Assembly (NCBI RefSeq): GCF_007673775.1
Contig: NZ_VEAF01000005.1
Coordinates: 330,974-394,973, forward strand
Length of the DNA stretch: 64,000 nucleotides
Direction: 5' to 3'
DNA from: Curtobacterium sp. 9128
GTDB lineage: Bacteria > Actinomycetota > Actinomycetes > Actinomycetales > Microbacteriaceae
Numbering within the stretch: position 1 is the first letter of the stretch; the number at the start of each line of letters is the position of its first letter. The translations under genes and the position numbers were made by a program. Shown here piece by piece: positions 36,442 to 44,696 of the stretch. The notes under the pieces were generated by a model, which worked only from the letters and a program-made list of their open reading frames with translations, ran no database searches and was not told where the DNA came from.

Positions 36442-37074
36442 GTGTCAGAGAAAGAGTCGAACTGGAAGTTCGCGGAGGACATCGTCTCCGAGTCCGAGGT
36501 GATCGCCCGCGCCCGCGAGCACTCGCTCGAGCTCGGCGTCGAAGCCGTCTCCCCGTCGATCGGGGCGCAGATGAGCGTCATCGCCGCTGCCTCGCGCGCG
36601 ACGGGCATCATCGAGATCGGCACCGGCCTCGGCGTCTCCGGCCTGTACCTGCTCGCCGGCGCCCCCGATGCGACCCTCACCACGATCGACGTCGAGGTCG
36701 ACCACCAGCAGTACGCACGTGACGCCTACATCGCCGCCGGCACCGCCCCGTCACGGGTGCGGCTCATCCCCGGCCGGGCGAACCAGGTGCTCCCCCGCAT
36801 GAACGAGGCGTCCTACGACGTCGTCCTGGTGGACGCCGACCCCGAGCACGTCATCGAGTACGTCGAGCACGGACTCCGGTTGGCTCGCCTCGGCGGCACC
36901 GTGCTCGTCCCGCATGCCCTGTGGCGCGGGCGGGTCGCCGACCCCGTGCGGCGGGACCGCGCGACGACCGACTTCCGGCTGCTGCTCACCGAGGTGTCGA
37001 CCTCGGGCGCCGTGATCAGCTCGCTCTCCCCCGCCGGCGACGGGCTGCTGCAGATGACGAAGGTCACGGCGTAG
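36442..37074 (+). CDS. SAM-dependent O-methyltransferase (type 3)
   Basis: Protein of 210 aa. The SAM-binding motif I is IIEIGTGLGVSGLYLL, the acidic residue is in TTIDVEVDH, and VVLVDADPEHVIEY carries the metal/acceptor Asp, as in the catechol/caffeoyl-CoA O-methyltransferase family. Substrate unknown. GTG 36442 has GAGGAG five nt upstream; GTG 36436 would overlap that site. Mycobacterial Rv1220c is the counterpart next to sigE and tatB; no sigma factor gene is found here. Confidence 0.88.
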   Translation: MSEKESNWKFAEDIVSESEVIARAREHSLELGVEAVSPSIGAQMSVIAAASRATGIIEIGTGLGVSGLYLLAGAPDATLTTIDVEVDHQQYARDAYIAAGTAPSRVRLIPGRANQVLPRMNEASYDVVLVDADPEHVIEYVEHGLRLARLGGTVLVPHALWRGRVADPVRRDRATTDFRLLLTEVSTSGAVISSLSPAGDGLLQMTKVTA

Positions 37075-37090
37075 TCCGTCGCGCCCCGGC

Positions 37091-37813
37091 TCACGCCAGG
37101 TGGCGGAGGTAGCGCTCCGGGTGCTCCAGGAACGACCGCTCGTTCCGGACCAGGTCGAGGTCGGCCCAACTGCTCCGACGGAGGCCCCACTCGCCCACCT
37201 CGTGGATGGTCGCTCCTGGGAACGCCGCGAGCACCGGCGAGTGCGTCGACAAGAGCACCTGCCCGCGGCCGTCGTCGACGATCGCCTGCAACAGGCCGAT
37301 CAGCGCGAGGCACCCCTGGAACGACAGGGCGGACTCGGGCTCGTCGAGGATCCACAGGCCTGGCCACCGCGACCGGTCGATGACGAAGTCGAGGAAGGAC
37401 TCCCCGTGGCTCCGCTCGTGGAACACCGGCTCGGGCCGTGCGGTGGGGTGCTGCTCGAGGTAGGTGAAGAAGCCGTGCATGGTCTCGGCACGGAGGAAGA
37501 ACCCGCTCCGTGGAGCCCCAGGATCACGGAGCAGCGTGAGGTGCTCCCAGAGCGAGGACTCGCTCGGGCGCGTGCTGTGTCCGGCGTTCGTCGAACCGCC
37601 CTCCGGACTCATGCCGAAGGCGAGCGCGATCCCCTCGACCAGGGTCGACTTGCCCGCACCGTTCTCCCCGACGACGATCGTCACGGTGTCGAGGTCGAGC
37701 CCGTCGTCGAGCAGCTGCCGGACGGGGGCGAGCGTCGCGGGCCAGGACCCGCGTGGCATCGGGTCGGCGGCGTGCTCCTCCACACGGCGGACTGGGCGGC
37801 GGGATCGAGGCAC
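37091..37813 (-). CDS. Stand-alone AAA/ABC-like ATPase
   Basis: Protein of 240 aa. Walker A VGENGAGKST (residues 48-57), Walker B with LWILDEPESALS, and an H-loop STHSP, in a short ABC-type ATPase without a transmembrane partner or coiled coil. It resembles AAA_21-type proteins. No recognisable nuclease or toxin partner is next to it. GTG 37813 has GGGGGT directly before it. Function unknown. Confidence 0.8.
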   Translation of the reverse strand: MPRSRRPVRRVEEHAADPMPRGSWPATLAPVRQLLDDGLDLDTVTIVVGENGAGKSTLVEGIALAFGMSPEGGSTNAGHSTRPSESSLWEHLTLLRDPGAPRSGFFLRAETMHGFFTYLEQHPTARPEPVFHERSHGESFLDFVIDRSRWPGLWILDEPESALSFQGCLALIGLLQAIVDDGRGQVLLSTHSPVLAAFPGATIHEVGEWGLRRSSWADLDLVRNERSFLEHPERYLRHLA

Positions 37814-37839
37814 ACCCCCATCCTGTCGCCGACCGACGA

Positions 37840-37875
37840 CAACGGGCCCGGAACGTACGCGTTCCGGGCCCGTTG
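37840..37875. terminator. Hairpin terminator after the DUF3117 gene
   Basis: Perfect 16-bp stem (caacgggcccggaacg) with loop tacg, 18 bp past the stop on the minus strand and before the AAA ATPase start. Confidence 0.85.
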
Positions 37876-37893
37876 CAGTGGTGCGTCGACGAA

Positions 37894-38064
37894 CTAGGCC
37901 GAGACGACCTCAGCGAGTGCGTCGTGGAGTTCCTTGGCCTCGGCGTCGTTGACCGAGACGACCAGGCGGCCTCCACCTTCGAGCGGAACCCGCACGATGA
38001 TGAGTCGACCCTCCTTAACAGCCTCCATCGGCCCGTCACCGGTCCTCGGCTTCATGGCTGCCAT
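37894..38064 (-). CDS. DUF3117 small protein
   Basis: Protein of 56 aa (starts MAAMKPRTGDGPMEAVKEGR), matching the very conserved actinobacterial DUF3117 family. Unknown function. ATG 38064 with AAAGGGGA six nt upstream. High conservation and strong ribosome site suggest good expression. Divergent from the AI-2E-type exporter gene. Confidence 0.92.
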   Translation of the reverse strand: MAAMKPRTGDGPMEAVKEGRLIIVRVPLEGGGRLVVSVNDAEAKELHDALAEVVSA

Positions 38065-38179
38065 CAGATGTCCCCTTTCGTGCAGTACATGCCCGCCCAT
38101 TATCCCGTACGACAGGGCCAACTGCGAAACTGCCCAGGTTGGGGGGTGCGGATCCCGCCGTTCTCGCGGCCATCCTCCC

Positions 38180-38185
38180 TACTCT
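38180..38185 (+). promoter_or_regulatory. Leaderless -10 (TACTCT) of the AI-2E-type exporter gene
   Basis: Six nt before GTG 38192; this picks 38192 over GTG 38186. Confidence 0.55.
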
Positions 38186-38191
38186 GTGATC

Positions 38192-39337
38192 GTGCTGACC
38201 ATTCCCTCCAAGCGGCGTCCGGACCCTGACGACGCCTCCCGCGATGCCGTCCCGGCGGGTCTGCAGGTCGCCGGGGCGTTCTCGTGGCGCGTCCTCGTCG
38301 TCGTCGCGATGCTCGCCGTCGTCGTCGCGCTCGTGGTCCTGCTCAGCGAGATCGTCGTGCCGTTCCTCATCGCGCTGCTGGTCTGCGCGCTGCTCGCCCC
38401 GATGTCGGCGTTCCTGCAGCGCCACCGCTGGCCGAAGTGGGCCGCGGTGCTGACCTGCCTGGTGGCCGTCGTCGTGGTGATCGGTGCGCTCGCCCTCGTC
38501 GTGACGGCGCAGATCCGGTACGACCTGCCGTCGCTGGAACACCGCCTCGACACCCAGATCCGGTCGCTGCAGACACTCCTCGACAGTGAGCCGTTCGGCA
38601 TCACGGCGAAGAAGGTCACCACCTGGGTCTCGAACGGCACGAAGTACCTGCAGTCGCACGCGTCGTCGATCGCCGCCGGGTTCCAGGAGGCCGGCTCCGG
38701 CGCGGTCCACGCGCTCGAGGGCCTGTTCATCATCGTCTTCACGACGATCTTCGTGCTCATCGACGGTCGTCGCATCTGGGCCTGGGTGGTGCGGCTGTTC
38801 CCGCGCCGCGCGCGACCGCGCATCGACGTCGCCGGGGCTGCCGGGTGGCACACGCTCACGAGCTTCATCCGGGTCCAGCTCGTCGTCGCGATCACGGACG
38901 CCCTCGGTGTCGTGATCGGTGCGCTCATCCTGCAGGTGCCGCTGGCGATCCCGATCGGTGTGATCGTCTTCATGGGCGCGTTCGTCCCCGTCGTCGGCGC
39001 GATCGTGGCCGGCAGCGTGGCGGTGCTCGTCGCGCTCGTGTTCAACGGCTGGGTGCCGGCGCTGTTCATGCTCGGCGTGATCCTCGTCGTGCAGCAGCTC
39101 GAGAGCCACGTCCTGCACCCGTTCCTCACCGGCAGCGCCGTCAAGGTCCACCCGCTCGGGGTCGTGCTCGGCGTCACCGCCGGCACGACCATCGCCGGGG
39201 TCGTCGGGGCGTTCTTCGCGGTGCCGTTCATCGCGACCGTGAACGCGATGGTCGTCGCCGCCGCCGCGTGGCGCCCGGAGGACGCGGTGCCCGACGACCC
39301 TGCCGCGGCCGCAGCGCCCACCGACGCCACGCCCTGA
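38192..39337 (+). CDS. AI-2E (UPF0118) family transporter
   Basis: Protein of 381 aa with about eight membrane segments. Paired N-terminal helices (VLVVVAMLAVVVALVVLLSE region), a soluble stretch at about 95-165, and the family signature near PVVGAIVAGSVAVLVAL and HVLHPFLTGSAVKVHPLGV. Members export signalling molecules or act as Na+/H+ antiporters; substrate unknown here. C-terminus ends in an Ala/Pro tail. Confidence 0.9.
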   Translation: MLTIPSKRRPDPDDASRDAVPAGLQVAGAFSWRVLVVVAMLAVVVALVVLLSEIVVPFLIALLVCALLAPMSAFLQRHRWPKWAAVLTCLVAVVVVIGALALVVTAQIRYDLPSLEHRLDTQIRSLQTLLDSEPFGITAKKVTTWVSNGTKYLQSHASSIAAGFQEAGSGAVHALEGLFIIVFTTIFVLIDGRRIWAWVVRLFPRRARPRIDVAGAAGWHTLTSFIRVQLVVAITDALGVVIGALILQVPLAIPIGVIVFMGAFVPVVGAIVAGSVAVLVALVFNGWVPALFMLGVILVVQQLESHVLHPFLTGSAVKVHPLGVVLGVTAGTTIAGVVGAFFAVPFIATVNAMVVAAAAWRPEDAVPDDPAAAAAPTDATP

Positions 39338-39407
39338 CCGACACCCCACGCGCGCCGGACCCCGTGGAGTGTCGCTCAGCGCGTGCGAACGCGAGCGGAG
39401 CTCCCGC

Positions 39408-39491
39408 GAGAGCACCCGCGGGAGCACCAGCACGAGCGCCCGCGGCAGCGCCCGCAGGAGCGCCGGCAGGAGCGCCCGCGGCAGCGCACGC
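39408..39491. repeat. Seven 12-bp tandem repeats between exporter and mannosyltransferase genes
   Basis: Degenerate units such as ggcagcgcccgc and aggagcgcccgc, seven in a row, in the 160-bp gap between two convergent genes and ending 7 bp before the stop of the mannosyltransferase gene. The period keeps a reading frame but no start codon or host frame uses it. Confidence 0.75.
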
Positions 39492-39497
39492 GCCCGG

Positions 39498-40748
39498 TCA
39501 CGGCGGGGTCCAGTCGTACCCGTCCACCCACCAGCAGTAGTACAGCCACACCCACTGCAGCACGATGCAGAGCACGACCACGACGACCCGGTACACACGG
39601 GAGCGCGGCAGCGCCACGATGCCGAGCAGCGGCGCGATCGGCAGCAGGATGCGCCACGTGCTCGACTGCGGGAAGAACACCGCGAGCAGGTAGACGAGGT
39701 ACGCCACGGCCCACAGTCGCAGCTCGAGCCCGATCCGCCGGGCCGCGGGCATGGCGACGAACGCCGCGAACCCGACGAGCACCAGCACGAGCAGGACCCC
39801 GCCGGCGGGCTGCCGGAACCACCAGCCGAAGCCCTGCACCCACGGCGTGAACGGCACCAGGTCCTTCCAGCCGATGTACGACGACCGCCATGCGAGCTCG
39901 GTGTCCGTGTACGCCCGCGGCACCCCGGTGACGGCCCACGCGATCGCCGGCCAGGCGAGCCCGACCAGGCCGGACGCCACGGCCACGACGGCGGGCGGGA
40001 CCAGTCCGCGCAGGGTGAGCGGAGCCTCCATCCGGAGCCACGTCGGGCGGAACGCCCACGTCCCGATGAACAGGACCATCAGCAGTGCGAAGGCCAGCCC
40101 CGTGGGCCGGGTCATGCCGAGCAGCAGCACGACCGGCAGCATCGTCCAGAAGCGGCGCTGGACGAGCAGCAGCAGCGCCACGAGCAGCAGGAACAGGCCC
40201 ATCGCCTCGGCGTAGGCGACCTGGAACATCACCGAGACCGGCGCGACGCAGAACAGCACCGTGGCGAACGTGGCCCGCGACGGATCGAGGAAGCGCCCCA
40301 TCAACCGCCGGAAGACCAGCGCCGCGCCCCACCCGGCCACCAGTGACACCGTCACGGCGACGAGCTCGAAGGACGCCCCCGTGACGAGCATGAGGCCGCG
40401 CACCAGGAACGGGTACGCCGGCATGAACGCCCACGCGTTCTCCGTGACGTGCCCAGCGGTGTCCACCGGGAGCGTCGACGGGTACCCCGCCGAGGCGATC
40501 ACCCGGTACCAGGCACCGTCCCAGATCGACGCGAACGACAGGTAGCCCGGGTGCGCCTGGGTGAACGAGTTGGCGGTCTGGACCCGTGCGAACCCCATGA
40601 GCAGCGCACCGGTGACGATGCGTGCGAGCACGTAGACGACCGTGATGCGCGCCCACCACGGCACCACCCGGTACCGCGCACGCCAGCGCGCGAGGGCGGG
40701 GCGCGGTCGCCGTACCGGCACGGAGCCGGACGGCGACGCGGTGGTCAC
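39498..40748 (-). CDS. PIG-V-like mannosyltransferase family membrane protein
   Basis: Protein of 416 aa with about ten membrane segments. The first loop WDGAWYRVIASAGYP carries the acidic residue of GT-C glycosyltransferases; MPAYPFLVRG and WRSSYIGWKD fit the PIG-V/mannosyltransferase group. It would use a lipid-linked sugar at the outer membrane face. GTG 40748 overlaps the dapE stop (GTGA); GTG 40760 in frame is the alternative. Likely translated together with dapE although the pathways differ. Confidence 0.8.
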   Translation of the reverse strand: MTTASPSGSVPVRRPRPALARWRARYRVVPWWARITVVYVLARIVTGALLMGFARVQTANSFTQAHPGYLSFASIWDGAWYRVIASAGYPSTLPVDTAGHVTENAWAFMPAYPFLVRGLMLVTGASFELVAVTVSLVAGWGAALVFRRLMGRFLDPSRATFATVLFCVAPVSVMFQVAYAEAMGLFLLLVALLLLVQRRFWTMLPVVLLLGMTRPTGLAFALLMVLFIGTWAFRPTWLRMEAPLTLRGLVPPAVVAVASGLVGLAWPAIAWAVTGVPRAYTDTELAWRSSYIGWKDLVPFTPWVQGFGWWFRQPAGGVLLVLVLVGFAAFVAMPAARRIGLELRLWAVAYLVYLLAVFFPQSSTWRILLPIAPLLGIVALPRSRVYRVVVVVLCIVLQWVWLYYCWWVDGYDWTPP

Positions 40749-41827
40749 GCCGTCAGCCACCGACGCAGGCCGTCCTCGACCGCGGTGATCTGCGCGACGG
40801 GGACCTGCTCGTCGTCGTGGTGGGCGTAGACGGGCTCGCCCGGGCCGTAGTTCACGGCGGGCACCCCGAGCGCCGAGAAGCGCGCGACGTCGGTCCAGCC
40901 GTACTTCGGCCGGGGCGCCGGACCGCCGACGGCCTCGACGAACTGCTGGGCGAGCGGGGCGTCGAGACCCGGGCGGGCTCCGGCTGCGAGGTCCACGATG
41001 TCGACCTGGTGTCCGTCGAAGAGCTCGCGGATGTGTGCGACGGCCTCGTCCGCCGAGCGGGACGGGGCGAAGCGGTAGTTCACGTGCACCATGACCTCGT
41101 CGGGGATGACGTTCCCGGCGATGCCGCCGGTGATCCCCACGGCGTTGAGGCCCTCGCGGTACTCGAGCCCGTCGACCTCGACCGTCCGGGGCTCGTACGC
41201 CGCCAGGGTCGCCAGGATCGGCGCGGCCTTGTGGATCGCGTTGTCGCCGATCCAGCTCCGGGCGCTGTGCGAGCGCTTGCCGTAGGCACGGACCTCGGCG
41301 CGGAGGTTGCCGTTGCAGCCGCCCTCGATCTGCGCGCCGGAGGGCTCCCCGAGGATCGCGAAGTCCCCCGCGAGCAGCTCGGGCCGCGTGCGGGCGAGGC
41401 GGCCGAGGCCGTTCAGCGCGTCGGACACCTCCTCGTGGTCGTACCAGACCCAGGTCACGTCGACGTTCGGTGCGACGAGGTCGTGGGCGAGCTTGAGTTG
41501 CACCGCGCAGCCGGCCTTCATGTCGACGGTGCCGCGCCCCCAGAGGACCTCGGTGCCGTCCTCGGCGGTGCGGAACTCGGTCGGCAGGTTCGCGTTGAGC
41601 GGCACGGTGTCGATGTGGCCGGCGATCACCACGCGGCGGTCGCGCCCGAGGTGCGTGCGCGCCACGATCGCGTCGCCGTCGCGGACCACCTCGAGGTGTC
41701 CGAGCGGGGCGAGCGCCGCCTCGATCGCGTCCGCCAGGGTGCCCTCGTTCCCCGAGACGGACTCGACGTCGCAGATCGCGCGGGTGAGGTCGATGGACGA
41801 GGCGGTGAGGTCGAGCTGCTCCGGCAT
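40745..41827 (-). CDS. dapE: Succinyl-diaminopimelate desuccinylase
   Basis: Protein of 360 aa, M20 family. Releases succinate from N-succinyl-LL-diaminopimelate in lysine and peptidoglycan precursor synthesis. Metal ligands: AGHIDTVPLN (His, with catalytic Asp), GRGTVDMKAG (Asp), YDHEEVSD (catalytic Glu and Glu). The central dimerisation domain includes CNGNLRAEVRAYGKRSHSAR in short form YGKRSHSAR. ATG 41827 lies 6 nt after TAAGGT. dapD is divergent at 42140, which supports the assignment over other M20 peptidases. Confidence 0.93.
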   Translation of the reverse strand: MPEQLDLTASSIDLTRAICDVESVSGNEGTLADAIEAALAPLGHLEVVRDGDAIVARTHLGRDRRVVIAGHIDTVPLNANLPTEFRTAEDGTEVLWGRGTVDMKAGCAVQLKLAHDLVAPNVDVTWVWYDHEEVSDALNGLGRLARTRPELLAGDFAILGEPSGAQIEGGCNGNLRAEVRAYGKRSHSARSWIGDNAIHKAAPILATLAAYEPRTVEVDGLEYREGLNAVGITGGIAGNVIPDEVMVHVNYRFAPSRSADEAVAHIRELFDGHQVDIVDLAAGARPGLDAPLAQQFVEAVGGPAPRPKYGWTDVARFSALGVPAVNYGPGEPVYAHHDDEQVPVAQITAVEDGLRRWLTA

Positions 41828-41833
41828 GCGGTC

Positions 41834-41839
41834 ACCTTA
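41834..41839 (-). promoter_or_regulatory. Leaderless -10 (TAAGGT) of dapE
   Basis: Six nt before ATG 41827. Confidence 0.55.
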
Positions 41840-41893
41840 TCGGCCGCCCCTTGCGGACTCCCCCGCGGCGGCTGAGCGGACTGGAGGCTCGGC

Positions 41894-41986
41894 CCACCTC
41901 CGCCGTGCCCGTCACGGCACGCTCGTGGTCGGCGGGACGACCACCTCCGCCGTGCCCGTCACGGCACGCTCGTGGTCGGCGGGACG
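41894..41986. repeat. 47-bp tandem duplication
   Basis: Two adjacent copies (41894-41940 and 41941-41986) starting ccacctccgccgtgcccgtc, identical over 46 bases. Each contains the inverted pair cgtgcc-cgtca-cggcacg, so each copy could form a small hairpin or bind a dimeric protein. Confidence 0.85.
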
Positions 41987-41999
41987 CGTCGGCTCTGTC

Positions 42000-42093
42000 G
42001 TCCTTGCCCGTCCCGGTCCGTCCCGGGTCCGTCCCGGTCCGTCCTGGTCCCTCCTGGCTCGTCCTGGCTCGTCCTGGCCCGTCCTGGCCCGTC
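42000..42093. repeat. 10-bp tandem repeat tract
   Basis: Repeats of cgtcctggcc/cgtcccggtc with period 10 (about nine copies). The period is close to one helical turn. It ends about 34 bp before the dapD -10. Confidence 0.75.
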
Positions 42094-42126
42094 CGGCCGG
42101 ACGGGTGGTCGCCACCGCTCGCTCGC

Positions 42127-42132
42127 TACCCT
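42127..42132 (+). promoter_or_regulatory. Leaderless -10 (TACCCT) of dapD
   Basis: Seven nt before GTG 42140. Confidence 0.55.
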
Positions 42133-42139
42133 GGGTCCC

Positions 42140-43123
42140 GTGACCGACACGACCGCCGCGCCCGCCCGACCGTCCTCCGCTCGACCGTCCACCGCGTGGG
42201 GCCACGGCCTCGTGACCGTCGCCGCCGACGGCACCGAGCTCGACGCCTGGTTCCCGGAGACCCACCTCGGCGCCCGGCCGGCCGACGCCGACTTCCCCGA
42301 GGACCTGCGGGGGCACGTGGGCACCGACGAGCGCCGCGGCGTCCGGATCGAGGCCGTCACCGTCGAGATCGAGATCGACGCTCCGCCCGCGAGCACGCCG
42401 GACGCCTACCTGCGTCTGCACCTGCTCAGCCACCTGCACGTGCAGCCGAACACGGTGAACCTCGACGGGGTCTTCGCCCACCTGCCGATCGTCGCGTGGA
42501 CGAACGCCGGCCCGGTCCTCCCGGCCGACCTGACCCGCCTCCGCCCCGGCCTGCAGCGCGCCGGCATCGCCGTGCACGCCATCGACAAGTTCCCCCGACT
42601 GGTGGACTACGTCGTGCCGGACCGGGTGCGCATCGCCGACGCGAACCGGGTCCGACTCGGCGCGCACCTCGCTCCCGGCACCACGGTGATGCACGAGGGC
42701 TTCGTGAACTTCAACGCCGGCACCCTCGGCGACGCCATGATCGAGGGCCGCGTCTCGCAGGGCGTCGTCGTCGGCGCCGGGACGGACATCGGCGGCGGCG
42801 CCTCGATCATGGGCACGCTCTCCGGCGGTGGCACGCACCGGGTGTCCCTCGGCGAGCGGGCGCTCCTCGGCGCGAACGCGGGCCTCGGCATCTCGCTCGG
42901 GGACGACTCGGTCGTCGAGGCCGGGTTGTACGTCACCGCCGGCACGAAGGTCGTCCTGGTCGGCTCGGCACCGAACCCGGACGGCAGCCCGAGGACGGTC
43001 AAGGCCGCGGAGCTGTCCGGCGCCCCGAACGTCCTGTTCCGCCGCAACAGCGTCTCCGGGGCCGTCGAGGCGCTCCCCCGCACCGGTCAGGGCATCCAGC
43101 TCAACACGGCCCTGCACGCGTAG
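42140..43123 (+). CDS. dapD: Tetrahydrodipicolinate N-succinyltransferase
   Basis: Protein of 327 aa of the actinobacterial DapD type. Succinylates tetrahydrodipicolinate with succinyl-CoA. An N-terminal alpha/beta part is followed by left-handed beta-helix hexapeptide repeats ([21 protein letters not shown] region; [20 protein letters not shown] region, cited in short), ending in a C-terminal cap. With dapE divergent and dapC nearby, three enzymes of the succinylase route are together. GTG 42140. Confidence 0.93.
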   Translation: MTDTTAAPARPSSARPSTAWGHGLVTVAADGTELDAWFPETHLGARPADADFPEDLRGHVGTDERRGVRIEAVTVEIEIDAPPASTPDAYLRLHLLSHLHVQPNTVNLDGVFAHLPIVAWTNAGPVLPADLTRLRPGLQRAGIAVHAIDKFPRLVDYVVPDRVRIADANRVRLGAHLAPGTTVMHEGFVNFNAGTLGDAMIEGRVSQGVVVGAGTDIGGGASIMGTLSGGGTHRVSLGERALLGANAGLGISLGDDSVVEAGLYVTAGTKVVLVGSAPNPDGSPRTVKAAELSGAPNVLFRRNSVSGAVEALPRTGQGIQLNTALHA

Positions 43124-43165
43124 CACCGGGTGGCCGCCGCGGTCCGGTCGCACCCCGGTACGGAG

Positions 43166-43193
43166 ATCGCGCCCCGTCGGGACGGGGCGCGAT
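43166..43193. terminator. Hairpin terminator between convergent dapD and gltA
   Basis: 13-bp perfect stem atcgcgccccgtc with a 2-nt loop; a partial third arm ggggcgcgatgtcg follows at 43203. Confidence 0.8.
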
Positions 43194-43240
43194 GTCCGCG
43201 GCGGGGCGCGATGTCGTGGTGGCCGGGGCCGGTGGCCGCG

Positions 43241-44599
43241 TCAGCGCGCGGGCAGGTCGCGCTTCGGGTGCCCCACGTAGAGCTGCTGCGGGCGCCCGAT
43301 CTTGTTGAGCGGGTCGTTGTTGAGCTCACGCCACTGCGCGATCCACCCGGGCAGACGACCGATCGCGAACAGGACGGTGAACATCCGCGGCGGGAAGCCC
43401 ATCGCCTTGTAGATGATGCCCGTGTAGAAGTCGACGTTCGGGTAGAGCTTGCGGTCGATGAAGTACTGGTCGCTCAGCGCGATCTGCTCGAGCTCCTTGG
43501 CGATGTCGAGCAGGTCGTCCTGCACGCCGAGGCTCTCGAGGACCTCGTCCGCCGACTCCTTCACGAGCTTGGCGCGCGGATCGTAGTTCTTGTACACGCG
43601 GTGCCCGAAGCCCATGAGCTTCACCCCGCGCTCCTTGTTCTTCACCCGCTCGACGAACCGCTGCACGGGCTCGCCGGAGTCCTTGATCTGCTGGAGCATC
43701 TCGAGGACGGCCTCGTTCGCACCACCGTGGAGCGGACCGTACAGCGCGTTGATGCCGGCCGAGATCGACGCGAACATGTTCGCCTTCGTCGACCCGACCA
43801 GCCGCACGGTGGCGGTGGAGGCGTTCTGCTCGTGGTCCTCGTGCAGGATGAGGAGGCGGTCGAGGGCCTTCGACAGCACCGGGTTCGGCGTGTAGGTCTC
43901 GGCCATGGTGCCGAAGTTCAGCCGCAGGAAGTTGTCGACGAACGACAGCGAGTTGTCCGGGTACAGGAAGGCCTGTCCGATCGCCTTCTTGTGCGCGTAG
44001 GCGGCGATGACGGGCAGCTTCGCGAGGAGCCGCACGGTCTGCAGCTCGACCTTCTCCGGGTCGTCGACGTCCATGTCGTCCTCGTAGTAGGTCGACAGGG
44101 CGCTCACGGCGCTGGAGAGCACGGACATCGGGTGCGCCGAGTGCGGGAGCGCGTCGAACAGGCGACGCAGGTCCTCGTGCAGCAGGGTGTGGCGGCGGAT
44201 GCGCGCGTCGAAGCCCTCGAGCTCCGACGGCGTCGGCAGCTCGCCGTAGATGAGGAGCCAGGCGACCTCGAGGAAGGTGCAGTTCGACGCGACCTGGTCG
44301 ATCGGGTACCCGCGGTAGCGCAGGATCCCCTGGTCGCCGTCGATGTACGTGATCGCGCTCTTGGTCGACCCGGTGTTCACGAACCCGTAGTCGAGCGTGT
44401 TCATCCCGGTCTGCTTCTTGAAGGTCGAGATGTCCACCGTGGACGCACCGTCGACGCTCGGCAGGATCGGGAACTCCGCGGTGCCGCCCGGGTACGACAG
44501 CGTCGCGGTGTCCGTCGCCTGCTCGGCTGCGGGACTCACGGGGACGGGCGTCGTTGGCGGTGTGGCCGTCTTCTGAGCGTCGTTGGCAGTGTCAGTCAC
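43241..44599 (-). CDS. gltA: Citrate synthase (type II, hexameric)
   Basis: Protein of 452 aa. Condenses acetyl-CoA and oxaloacetate, entry step of the TCA cycle. Active-site histidines in HSAHPMSVL and HGGANEAVL, and the Asp-bearing GFGHRVYKNYDPRAK. N-terminal beta-sandwich typical of type II enzymes (FPILPSVDGASTVDI). The first 30 residues form a Thr/Pro/Ala-rich extension. GTG 44599 is 6 nt after TAGGCT. Confidence 0.95.
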   Translation of the reverse strand: MTDTANDAQKTATPPTTPVPVSPAAEQATDTATLSYPGGTAEFPILPSVDGASTVDISTFKKQTGMNTLDYGFVNTGSTKSAITYIDGDQGILRYRGYPIDQVASNCTFLEVAWLLIYGELPTPSELEGFDARIRRHTLLHEDLRRLFDALPHSAHPMSVLSSAVSALSTYYEDDMDVDDPEKVELQTVRLLAKLPVIAAYAHKKAIGQAFLYPDNSLSFVDNFLRLNFGTMAETYTPNPVLSKALDRLLILHEDHEQNASTATVRLVGSTKANMFASISAGINALYGPLHGGANEAVLEMLQQIKDSGEPVQRFVERVKNKERGVKLMGFGHRVYKNYDPRAKLVKESADEVLESLGVQDDLLDIAKELEQIALSDQYFIDRKLYPNVDFYTGIIYKAMGFPPRMFTVLFAIGRLPGWIAQWRELNNDPLNKIGRPQQLYVGHPKRDLPAR

Positions 44600-44605
44600 G
44601 GTGAC

Positions 44606-44611
44606 AGCCTA
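44606..44611 (-). promoter_or_regulatory. Leaderless -10 (TAGGCT) of gltA
   Basis: Six nt before GTG 44599. Confidence 0.55.
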
Positions 44612-44696
44612 ATCGCGGCCACTGTCGATCGTGCACACCGGAGCACCCGGAACGTGGTGGGACCCACGACTGGCGGCGCGGGCCGTCGGTGGTCCG

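Larger units (their letters stand above)
41828..42139. other. dapE-dapD divergent region with repeats
   Basis: 312 bp without a gene. It holds both leaderless promoters at its ends, a 47-bp tandem duplication (41894-41986) and a run of 10-bp repeats (about 42000-42093). Confidence 0.75.
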
